A stretch of 64,000 bases of DNA. It comes from Methanofollis tationis (lineage in GTDB: Archaea; Halobacteriota; Methanomicrobia; Methanomicrobiales; Methanofollaceae). A model generated the notes under the pieces. It was not told where the DNA came from. It ran no database searches and worked only from the letters and a program-made list of their open reading frames with translations. Shown in pieces: positions 1 through 7,389 of the stretch (the stretch's first letter is position 1; each line of letters begins with the position of its first letter). The stretch lies in NCBI RefSeq assembly GCF_013377755.1, contig NZ_JABXWR010000001.1, positions 941,104-1,005,103 of the forward strand. The letters are read 5' to 3'. The position numbers were made by a program, and so were the translations under genes.

Positions 1-56
1 AAGAATAAATCAAAATCTATTTAAAGTAGCATTAATTATAGAGGCCAGGCGTCTTT

Positions 57-67
57 GGGGGGGGGGG
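57..67. repeat. G11 homopolymer tract
   Basis: An uninterrupted run of eleven G residues lies about 40 bases beyond the stop codon of the first gene. It is outside any coding region. Such tracts are prone to slippage and to sequencing error, so the exact length is uncertain. Confidence 0.8.
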
Positions 68-92
68 CGAGGGGAGACACCAGCGGGACGCG

Positions 93-99
93 AAAAAAA
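93..99 (-). terminator. poly-U terminator of the VWA/Ig-like surface protein gene
   Basis: On the minus strand a run of seven T follows the stop codon of the first gene by 7 bases. Archaeal transcription commonly ends at such U-tracts without needing a hairpin. Confidence 0.45.
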
Positions 100-106
100 G
101 GGGAGA

Positions 107-2986
107 TCAGATCAGCTTCATCCTGATCTTTTTGCCGTCGTCGATCCTGACCGGCTGCTCGGTGGTCCGCCATGCTTCGGCGCCGCCGCTGATCGCCTCC
201 CAGGCATGGATGCGGATCCGGTAATAGCCGTTCTTTTTGTCGGTGTCGAGTTCGGCGGAGTAATCCCCGGTGACATCCTCATCGACCGCCGGGACGGCAA
301 AGTCATGCCAGAGGTTGTTCCAGACGATGTTGTCCGCGCTGTACTGGTACTGGGCCCGCTGCCTGACCGATTCGGGGTGCTCACCGGCATAGTCGAGCGT
401 CCAGTCGACGGCGATGCTGAGGGTGTTGTTGTCGCCCAGTGCGTCAAGCGACGGGATCGAGAGCGCGCTCGTGCCGAAGATGTCGGCCGTCTCCTGGTCG
501 AAGACGGTGATGTAGACCGGCGGGAGGGTCTGCTCATAGGTGGTGCCCGCTGCATTCGAGAAACTGATCTTTGATGCCCCATCGGTGAAGAGGCCGATGG
601 TGCCGGTCTGCAGGAGGGCGAAGCGCAGGTTCGCGGTCCAGGTCTGGCCGTACTCCATTGTACCGATGTCGTAGTCCAGCACCCGGTCGGTCCAGTCGAG
701 CGTGTCATCGACGGTGGTCGAGACCCAGGTCTGGTTTACTATGTTTGTCGAGACACCGTCAACATACTGGTACTGGAGAACATTCCCACCCAGAACCGGC
801 AAATCGGTGACGGTGGTGTTCGTGACCGTGACGTTAACCAGACTGGTATCCAGTGTTGTTTCAAAGATCGTAGCATCCTTTAGATCGGATTTAATCACTG
901 CAAAAAACGCAACAAGATCTGAATTGTAATTGTTACAATTTGTGCCATCAATTTTCAGTATCTTTGCGCCTGTATCCTCCGCCATTTCTTCAATCTTCTT
1001 TTCAAGCCCGTTATGATCATTTCCATTCGAATTTCCATTTTTCTTCGGCATATCCAGAATGATAACATAAATCTTAACTTCGTTATCGATTGCCTTCTGT
1101 TTTGCAGAGGTTTCCCAAGAATCACGGTTCCAACCATTGGTAAACTCGTCATCAAGGATTGCCACGATCACTTTATTATCGGAAGTACCATGATCTACCA
1201 GTTCATCAACCGCCATTCCAAGAGCAATGCCAAGATCCAGACCACTCTTTTTATCAGGCCCCTTGCCATTCGTCGTATCCTCAGGCGAAAGAGCATTGAT
1301 AGAGGCATTGAATGTTGAAAAGCCCGAACTCAGGGAAAGATCAAGAGATACGTCTTCATCGAGATAACATCCATATGATACCAGGCCAAGAGAGTCCGCA
1401 CCGGAGTCCATCATTGCTGAAAAGTCTTTTGCGACATTCTTTACAACTCCAATCGCAGGAGGAGCACCATCCAGCATCGTCGGTGCCCTGCTGATGCACA
1501 TCATGACATCCATTGGAGCCGGACCAAACTCCCACCCATCGCCAGCCAGAGAGATGGTCACGTTGGCCTCATTGCCGATCAGAACTGTGGACGGCGAGGC
1601 AGAGACCGAGACGGAGAACGAAGGGTAGTTCCGCCAGGAGAGATCAACGCTCCGGGAAACCACAGTCCCGTTCAGCGTCGCCGTCGCCGTCACCGTGCAG
1701 GTGCCGGTCGCATCCTCAGAGGTCGCGAACGCCCCGGGCGTAAAAGTGACGCTGGCGACACCGTCATCGCCGGTCGCCTGCATGACCGTTGAAGAACCAC
1801 CGTTGAGACAGGGATCGGCCGTCAGAGTCGCACCGTGGCCGTCGATATCTGTGATCGTAAAGGTCACATCCACCTGATTATCAGTCACGGTGACGCCGCT
1901 CTCATCAGTCACCCATGCCGCGAGGCCTGCCTCCGACGAGGGATCGACATCGAGGCTCTTCATATTCAGGGGAGAGGCGGCGAGAACAAGGTTGACGGGA
2001 TCGGTCGATGCGAAGGAGAAGGTATCGATGGTAAAGACCGAGGCGTCCTCTGCCGCCGTCGCGGTGAGGGTCACATCCACCGGGGCGTTCTTCGGACCAT
2101 AACGCACGAGCACGCTGCCGTACGAGTTGGTCGTGACCGCCGTCGCCTCACCAAGGCTGCTTGCGATCCTGACCGGCGCCTCATTGCAGAGGTTCCCATA
2201 CTGGTCGTACAGGGTGTAGGCGATCAGGACCGTGCCCACGCCGTCGGCCGGGCACGAGGCAGAGGCATACGCGCTCTCGATAGAGACCGGCGGCCCGTCT
2301 GCAACGCCCAGAATCGTGAGATAACGGTCACCCACTGCACCGGGCGGGGTGATCTGGACGATGTTCTCCCCGGCCATCGTGCTGAGGCGGAGCGTCGCCG
2401 TCACCAGACCGTCAGGGCCGACCGGGAGCGAGACAGAGGCAGCATTCCGATCACCGATTATAAAAGCCGCGCCGTCACCCGGCGACCCGACCGAGAAGGT
2501 GACGTTCTCGATTATGTTGGCGTTATCGACCGGGTTGTCCCACCGGTCCGACAGGGCGAGAGCGATCTCGACTTCACTCCCGACACTGCCCTCTTCCGGG
2601 CAGGAGAGGGACGAAATCTCAATCGGTGTGCCGTGATCGATCGACAGGTCCACCGACGCGCTCACCGGTGTGCCGTTCTCGTCCGTGAACACCGCCGTGA
2701 TCGTCGCTGTCCCGCTCACCGTTCCGGCCGTGAAGGTCGTCGTCGCCTGCCCCCGAGCGTCGGTGGTCACGATAGAGGGGGAGAGTGTTCCAAGCGTAGA
2801 TGAGAGGCTAACAATCCGCGAGGCTTCATCGTTCACCTGCACCGTCACCGTTGCGGTCTCACTTCCGCCGGCCGTCAACCAGGCCGTATCGGTTGAGACG
2901 CTGACGGTGGGGAGACCTGATGCGGCCGTAACCAGTGCGAGGAGGACGAAGCCGATCAGAAACATATTTTTGATAGGTATATCCAT
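107..2986 (-). CDS. secreted Ig-like / von Willebrand factor A domain surface protein
   Basis: This 959-residue protein has an N-terminal signal peptide (hydrophobic residues about 8-23 ending at an AASG site). Several beta-sandwich segments of the invasin/bacterial Ig-like (Big_1) type follow, with the recurring pattern of a 'GxATxTFTAG' strand and 'SVDLS' ends, to about residue 470. A von Willebrand factor A-like domain follows at roughly 490-700. The metal site is degenerate: the segment VMMCISRAPTM stands where DxSxS is expected. The C-terminal 250 residues resemble beta-rich domains and have no membrane anchor or PGF-CTERM signal, so attachment is unclear. The VWA part (about bases 850-1450) is visibly more AT-rich than the flanks. 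Function is probably adhesion or cell-surface structure, by inference only. Confidence 0.75.
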   Translation of the reverse strand: MDIPIKNMFLIGFVLLALVTAASGLPTVSVSTDTAWLTAGGSETATVTVQVNDEASRIVSLSSTLGTLSPSIVTTDARGQATTTFTAGTVSGTATITAVFTDENGTPVSASVDLSIDHGTPIEISSLSCPEEGSVGSEVEIALALSDRWDNPVDNANIIENVTFSVGSPGDGAAFIIGDRNAASVSLPVGPDGLVTATLRLSTMAGENIVQITPPGAVGDRYLTILGVADGPPVSIESAYASASCPADGVGTVLIAYTLYDQYGNLCNEAPVRIASSLGEATAVTTNSYGSVLVRYGPKNAPVDVTLTATAAEDASVFTIDTFSFASTDPVNLVLAASPLNMKSLDVDPSSEAGLAAWVTDESGVTVTDNQVDVTFTITDIDGHGATLTADPCLNGGSSTVMQATGDDGVASVTFTPGAFATSEDATGTCTVTATATLNGTVVSRSVDLSWRNYPSFSVSVSASPSTVLIGNEANVTISLAGDGWEFGPAPMDVMMCISRAPTMLDGAPPAIGVVKNVAKDFSAMMDSGADSLGLVSYGCYLDEDVSLDLSLSSGFSTFNASINALSPEDTTNGKGPDKKSGLDLGIALGMAVDELVDHGTSDNKVIVAILDDEFTNGWNRDSWETSAKQKAIDNEVKIYVIILDMPKKNGNSNGNDHNGLEKKIEEMAEDTGAKILKIDGTNCNNYNSDLVAFFAVIKSDLKDATIFETTLDTSLVNVTVTNTTVTDLPVLGGNVLQYQYVDGVSTNIVNQTWVSTTVDDTLDWTDRVLDYDIGTMEYGQTWTANLRFALLQTGTIGLFTDGASKISFSNAAGTTYEQTLPPVYITVFDQETADIFGTSALSIPSLDALGDNNTLSIAVDWTLDYAGEHPESVRQRAQYQYSADNIVWNNLWHDFAVPAVDEDVTGDYSAELDTDKKNGYYRIRIHAWEAISGGAEAWRTTEQPVRIDDGKKIRMKLI

Positions 2987-3020
2987 GGCAGATCCCTGCG
3001 TAACCTATAAGATACCAAAT

Positions 3021-3044
3021 TATTATATAAATATATCTATTTAT
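3021..3044 (-). promoter_or_regulatory. AT-rich TATA region upstream of the VWA/Ig-like gene
   Basis: A 24-base stretch of only A and T apart from one C lies 35-58 bases before the ATG at 2986. It contains overlapping TTATATAA/ATATATTT cores. The spacing fits an archaeal TATA box with a short leader. Confidence 0.5.
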
Positions 3045-3154
3045 CACGCAACGGCGATATGATATAATATTCATAAAAATAGCAATTTTTCCGGATCCAG
3101 TCAAAAAGAACAACCCTTAGAAACATCAGGGGAATCAACTGGAATAAAGGCCCT

Positions 3155-3169
3155 GAAAAAAAAGAAAAA
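3155..3169 (-). terminator. poly-U terminator of the PEGA-repeat gene
   Basis: On the minus strand two T-runs (five and eight T, separated by a C) start a few bases after the TAG stop at 3173. This is a typical archaeal U-tract terminator. Confidence 0.55.
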
Positions 3170-3172
3170 GAT

Positions 3173-4576
3173 CTAGAAACCCTTCTGCCCGGGCCGCCGC
3201 CGGCGCCCGACCATCCTGATCCTGCGGGTGACGACCACGCCGGCCAGCAGGAGGACGATCAGGATGAGGGCGGCCGCCCCCACGACGATGGGCGTCGGCC
3301 CCTCGGGCTTGAGCGTCAGGATCGCCGACTCCCCGGACGACCCGACCGCCAGCGTCCGGTCCGCATATGCGGTCAGGTAGCCTTCACGAGAGCCGGAAAT
3401 ATTGTAGGTGCCGGGCTTGAGGCTGAGCACGAGCCTGCCGTCCGCCGCGGTGACTCCCTGCGAGGCGCCGTTCACCCCGATTGTAACGCCCGAGAGCGCC
3501 GCATGGTCGGCGTCCTCGGTCAGCACCGAGAGGGAGACCGGCACAGAGGCCAGTTCGACCGCAAGATCGGCACCCGTGGCGCCCGGCGTGCAGGTACCCT
3601 CCCAGGAGGTGTAGCCGTCCGCCTTCACCGCCACCGTATGGCTCCCTCCGACCACCTGGCCGAGGCTGAGCCTGCCATAGCGGTCGGTCACGCCCGCACG
3701 CGACCCGTCGACCGTCACCGTCGCCCCTTCCACCGGCTTTGTCTCCTCGTCGAAGACTGAGATAAAGACCGGATAGGTGGCCTTCTTCAGGAAGATATCG
3801 GTGACAACGGCGTTTTCACCGATGTACACCTCCTGCAGGTACTCCTGGTATGAGGTGTGCGTTACCTTCACCTGGTAGGACCTCCCCTGGTCGAGGACGG
3901 TGGCAAGCGTTCCCTCGCTCCCGGTCACGCCCTTGACGGTGCCGCCAATGCTGATCTCGGCACCGGCGATCGGGCTCTGGTCCTGCGCATCCAGCACCCT
4001 GAAGGCAAACCGGCCGGCAGGGTAGAGCCAGAACTGGACGTTCCTGCTCTCCCCGTCCATCTCGATCTCCCGTTCAAGGCTTTCATAATCGTCGGCATCG
4101 ATCCCCACCGTGTAGGTCTCGCTCGCGTCGACGTCAAAGACCGCCTTCCCGGCAGAGTTCGTCCGTTCGGACTCGACGCTCCCGCTCCCCTTTGCGGTGA
4201 TCGCCACCCTGATCCCGCTGATCGGCTTGACGGTATCGGCGTCGTAGACGACCACCGCAAGGTCCACGGTGGTCTTTTTCACCCTGACCGTCACCGAGGT
4301 ATCATCGTAGTCGATCCACTCAGACCAGTCCGCATACCCGGACTTCGTCACCTTCAGGCTGAAGTCCGAGGTGAGAGAGTGCGCATAGTCGAACGTCCCG
4401 GACGAGCCGGTTTTGCCCACATAGGTGCCGCTGACATAGACCGACGCCCCGCTGAGATACGAACCGCTCTCGTAGTCCTTCACCGTGACCGTGAGGGTCA
4501 CCGCCTGGACTGCAGAGCAGAGAAGGGCGAGGGCGATGAGGGAGAAGAGGAGACGGTGCGGGACCTTATACGCCAC
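3173..4576 (-). CDS. PEGA/carboxypeptidase-regulatory-like repeat membrane-anchored surface protein
   Basis: The protein has a signal peptide ([17 protein letters not shown]). About five beta-sandwich repeats of the PEGA or carboxypeptidase-regulatory type follow, each with a pattern like '[11 protein letters not shown]...G.T...G'. It ends in one transmembrane helix and an Arg/Lys-rich cytoplasmic tail, so it should sit outside the cell on a C-terminal anchor. The start is ambiguous. A full GGAGGTGAT Shine-Dalgarno sequence touches an ATG at 4582, which is too close, and lies 8 bases before the in-frame GTG at 4576, which I prefer. The start overlaps the 3' end of the AMP phosphorylase gene by about 10 bases, so the two may be translationally coupled. 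The ligand is unknown. Confidence 0.7.
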   Translation of the reverse strand: MAYKVPHRLLFSLIALALLCSAVQAVTLTVTVKDYESGSYLSGASVYVSGTYVGKTGSSGTFDYAHSLTSDFSLKVTKSGYADWSEWIDYDDTSVTVRVKKTTVDLAVVVYDADTVKPISGIRVAITAKGSGSVESERTNSAGKAVFDVDASETYTVGIDADDYESLEREIEMDGESRNVQFWLYPAGRFAFRVLDAQDQSPIAGAEISIGGTVKGVTGSEGTLATVLDQGRSYQVKVTHTSYQEYLQEVYIGENAVVTDIFLKKATYPVFISVFDEETKPVEGATVTVDGSRAGVTDRYGRLSLGQVVGGSHTVAVKADGYTSWEGTCTPGATGADLAVELASVPVSLSVLTEDADHAALSGVTIGVNGASQGVTAADGRLVLSLKPGTYNISGSREGYLTAYADRTLAVGSSGESAILTLKPEGPTPIVVGAAALILIVLLLAGVVVTRRIRMVGRRRRPGQKGF

Positions 4577-6113
4577 GCACATCACCTCCCGCACCCCAGT
4601 GCCGACCCGGCACCCGATCGATGAGCATGCCCTCGACAACGACCGGCATGAGCCGCCGGCCCTCCTCGAGCGCCTTCTGGAGGCGCCATTTCCGGTCGGC
4701 GTACACGGTGAAGATCGGTTCGCCGCTCCGCACCCGCGACCCCTTCTTCGCGTGGATGTACACCCCGGCGCCCTGGTCCTGCGGGGCCCCGGCGGCGCGG
4801 GCCAGGCTGATGAGGGCCTTGTTGTTCAGCTCCACCACATACCCGGTCGCCGGGGCGTTCACGACAAACTGGAATTCACCCGGGACGATATCGGCCGAAG
4901 TCACCGACGGATCGCCGCCCTGCACCTCGATGATCTGCTTCATCTTCTCAAGTGCCCGGCCCGAAGAGAGGATCTCCTGCGCCGCGGCATAGCCCTGCCC
5001 CGGCGCCGCCTTGCCCGACATCTCAAGCAGGATGCCGGCAAGAGAGAGGCTTTTCTGGATGAGCGAGTTCGGCTCGGTCGCCCCTTCCAGGACGGCGAGG
5101 GCCTCTCTCGCCTCAAGCTTTGGCCCGATGGTGTGCCCGACCAGGGACTCGCCGTAGGTGAGGGCGCATTCCACCCGCATCCCGAGGCGCTCGCCGAGGT
5201 CGATGAACTCCCGCGCCAGTTTCCGCCCCTCGTCGGCGTTCGGCACCTTCGTGTGCTCCCCGACCGGGATATCGATGGCGACCAGGTTCGCACCCACCGC
5301 AAACTTCTTCGCCATCACCGAAGCGAGCATCTGCCCCCGCGCATCGATCTTGAAGGGGTACTCGACGGTGATGAACCGGTCGTCCGCGGGGGCGATGTTC
5401 GTCGCCCCGCCCCAGACGATCACGGCCCCCACCTTCTCGGTCATCTGCTGCACCTCGAGGGCGGAGAACGCCACCGGGGCGAGGACTTCCATCAGGTCTG
5501 CCGTTCCGGCGGCCCCGGTGATCGCGCGGGAACTGGTCTTGGGGATCTTGAGCCCGGCGGCGGCGATGATCGGGACGATCAGGAGGCTGATCTTGTTCCC
5601 GGGCACCCCGCCGATGGAGTGCTTGTCCACGATCGGGTACGAGGGAAAATGGAGCTGTTCCCCGGTCTCCACCATCGCCCGCGTCAGGTGTTCGACCTCG
5701 TCCATGTCAAGGGGGTTTGTGTAAGTGGCGACGATGTATGCCGTGAGTTCGCTCGGCGAAAGGACATCGTCCACCACATCCCTGATGATGGCGAGGGTCT
5801 CTTCCTTGTCGAGGCGCTGGTTGTCCATCTTCTTTTTGATGAAGTCAAGGGTCGCCGGGCGGTCGGCCGCCCGCACCTCCACCTCGGCGCCCTCCAGGAC
5901 GTCGATGCGCACCTGCGTCGGCCGGTAGATGCCGATCACGCCCTGCGGGATCATGGAGGCCGTGGTATCGACAAAGGCGGAGACCGACTCGCCGGTGATG
6001 TGGTTCTTCACCTCCACGCGGTCGCCGTCCCGCACGCTGATCTCCCGGGCGTCGCCGGCATGGAGAAGGACGCCGCGGTTCTCGATATCGATCGATTTGG
6101 TTGTAAGCTTCAT
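4566..6113 (-). CDS. deoA: AMP phosphorylase
   Basis: This 515-residue protein matches the archaeal AMP phosphorylase family (pyrimidine-nucleoside-phosphorylase fold with an extra N-terminal domain of about 85 residues). It converts AMP and other NMPs plus phosphate to the free base and ribose-1,5-bisphosphate, the first step of the AMP pathway feeding form III RuBisCO. The phosphate-binding motif KHSIGG is at residues 164-169, and the family SSRAITG..GTADxMEVL segment is present. Length is close to the family norm (about 500). The other two pathway enzymes are at 43.4-45.6 kb, so the genes are split within the window. The ATG at 6113 has a GAGGAG motif 13 bases upstream. Confidence 0.93.
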   Translation of the reverse strand: MKLTTKSIDIENRGVLLHAGDAREISVRDGDRVEVKNHITGESVSAFVDTTASMIPQGVIGIYRPTQVRIDVLEGAEVEVRAADRPATLDFIKKKMDNQRLDKEETLAIIRDVVDDVLSPSELTAYIVATYTNPLDMDEVEHLTRAMVETGEQLHFPSYPIVDKHSIGGVPGNKISLLIVPIIAAAGLKIPKTSSRAITGAAGTADLMEVLAPVAFSALEVQQMTEKVGAVIVWGGATNIAPADDRFITVEYPFKIDARGQMLASVMAKKFAVGANLVAIDIPVGEHTKVPNADEGRKLAREFIDLGERLGMRVECALTYGESLVGHTIGPKLEAREALAVLEGATEPNSLIQKSLSLAGILLEMSGKAAPGQGYAAAQEILSSGRALEKMKQIIEVQGGDPSVTSADIVPGEFQFVVNAPATGYVVELNNKALISLARAAGAPQDQGAGVYIHAKKGSRVRSGEPIFTVYADRKWRLQKALEEGRRLMPVVVEGMLIDRVPGRHWGAGGDVRGV

Positions 6114-6266
6114 GGAATAGAGATGCTCCTCTCTTCTCTAAAGGGTATCGGCATTGTACCCAGAAAAGAGTGCCGGAAAGAGTGTTTGAGGATGCGGACC
6201 CTTAGGTGCAAAACATGACCGTGGATGAATGTTTGGGTGCCCATTCACGCGAAGGTGCTATAATGT

Positions 6267-6608
6267 GGCTCTTCGCTACTGTGTGTGGGTAGCCCTGATA
6301 TCTTCATTTGACTCCTCTCAGGCGACACGGGATAATGGGCTGACCTCACAAAGCAGGTCGCGATTGAGAGGGCGAGGAGTGTTTCCAGATTAAAAGGAGT
6401 TGATCCCTGTGCTGGTGCCTGGAGGCTGGCTTGCCCCGCTGATCTGCGATAGGGGGGATGGGCGTAATCCCTCAGGATACCGTGTGTGCCTTCCCGGTCC
6501 AATCGTGCGCGGGGGTCCGGGGGTGCAACCCCCGGCGTGCAGCGTGGGGAAGGCGGTTGATCGATAGGCACGTGTGAAAGCGTTACCTACATGAAACAGC
6601 GAAGAGTC
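6267..6608. mobile_element. MITE-like non-autonomous element, copy 1 (342 bp)
   Basis: The element starts GGCTCTTCGCT and ends AGCGAAGAGTC, with imperfect terminal inverted repeats of about 25 bp (19/25 matches in the copy at 60 kb). It is flanked by the 8-bp direct repeat TATAATGT at 6259-6266 and 6609-6616. A second copy at 60058-60400 is about 97 % identical (nine substitutions and one indel by eye). There is no transposase gene. Inside is a perfect stem CCGGGGG/CCCCCGG with a TGCAA loop. It lies between the AMP phosphorylase promoter region and the MNT gene. The mobilising IS family is unknown; 8-bp duplications would suit an IS1595-like or ISH1-like transposase, but this is a guess. Confidence 0.85.
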
Positions 6609-6688
6609 TATAATGTGACCTCATCCCCCGAAGAAGAACGACAAAAACCCTCATTGATTTCCAGACAAAAGATCGTCCAGTATCCTCT

Positions 6689-6739
6689 TCACCAGGGCCG
6701 GAGCGGCGGCAGGTACTTCCCGATCTCACGGCGCAGCAT
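6689..6739 (-). pseudogene. truncated start of a probable HEPN partner of the MNT gene
   Basis: A 16-codon ORF (MLRREIGKYLPPLRPW) begins inside the end of the MNT gene, overlapping it by 14 bases. HEPN toxins paired with MNT antitoxins are usually placed this way and have similar charged starts. The frame stops after 16 codons, and only further out-of-frame coding-like residues remain before the MITE copy at 6267-6608. I infer that the partner was deleted. The evidence is short and the identity uncertain. Confidence 0.35.
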
Positions 6740-7037
6740 AGACAGGTACCCTTGATTCTTCGATCGCCTTCAAAAAATAGGGATTTTTGAGGGGCGCCAT
6801 CTCCACCAGATCGACGGGGCGGACGAACAGCGCCTCGAGGTCCAGTGCGAGGTCAAGATAGGCATCAGCATGGTCAGCAGGCGGCATGGGCTCAAAGGCG
6901 ACGATAAAATCGAGATCGCTCCTTTCGGGGTCGAAATTCTCCCCGGCCGCCGAGCCGAAGAGTTCAAGGGTTTTTACCCGGTGACGCCGGCAAATCTCAA
7001 CGATCTCCGACATTTTCTCTGCGATGATCCGGTGCAT
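6726..7037 (-). CDS. MNT-type nucleotidyltransferase (antitoxin-like)
   Basis: This 103-residue minimal nucleotidyltransferase of the DNA polymerase beta superfamily has the signature GS at residues 28-29, DxD at D41 and D43, and a third acidic residue near D76 (PVDLVEM). It is therefore probably catalytically competent. Family members (MntA) AMPylate or neutralise HEPN RNases in two-gene toxin-antitoxin systems. Here the expected partner is reduced to a short fragment directly downstream. The ATG at 7037 is preceded by a GGAGGG motif. It may be a surviving orphan antitoxin. Confidence 0.85.
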   Translation of the reverse strand: MHRIIAEKMSEIVEICRRHRVKTLELFGSAAGENFDPERSDLDFIVAFEPMPPADHADAYLDLALDLEALFVRPVDLVEMAPLKNPYFLKAIEESRVPVYAAP

Positions 7038-7371
7038 TCCCTATTCTTCCCTCCTCTGGTACGATGGAGTGGTACGGGCAGGGAGATATGGTTTTTCCCT
7101 CCCATGGTCCACCCGCGACCCTTCATGATGAGATCGCAAAAGGCACCCTGCACGATATCGGCACAAAGGTGTCGCAGTGGAATTGCATCCCAAAGGATTC
7201 GCTTCGTGCCTCGATCAAATCCTCTCTTCGCCTCTTTTCGCCCCTAGAGCGTGAGTCCACACAGAGACGACGGGCAGGTTTCGCACAGGAACCGGCGAGG
7301 TCATCCCCCGGCACCATGCAAAAACAGAATCACAACACAAACGCGGCCAGGATCAGCGCCGCGGGAAAATT
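7038..7371. other. intergenic region without recognisable gene
   Basis: Between the MNT start and the S-layer terminator I see no convincing gene on either strand. The segment TTCGCCTCTTTTCGC near 7214-7228 recurs near 18354-18368, so it may belong to a dispersed short intergenic repeat. Confidence 0.5.
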
Positions 7372-7384
7372 ACAAGAAAAAAAG
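7372..7384 (-). terminator. poly-U terminator of the S-layer gene
   Basis: On the minus strand a CCCCC then seven-T run follows the stop codon of the S-layer gene within a few bases. This is a strong U-tract terminator, as expected for a highly expressed gene. Confidence 0.55.
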
Positions 7385-7389
7385 GGGGA

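Noticed and set aside
6245-6571. Open frame of 108 codons, repeated at 60109-60384
   Set aside because: The frames lie within the two MITE copies, differ in length through an indel and have no family similarity; they are products of the repeat, not genes.
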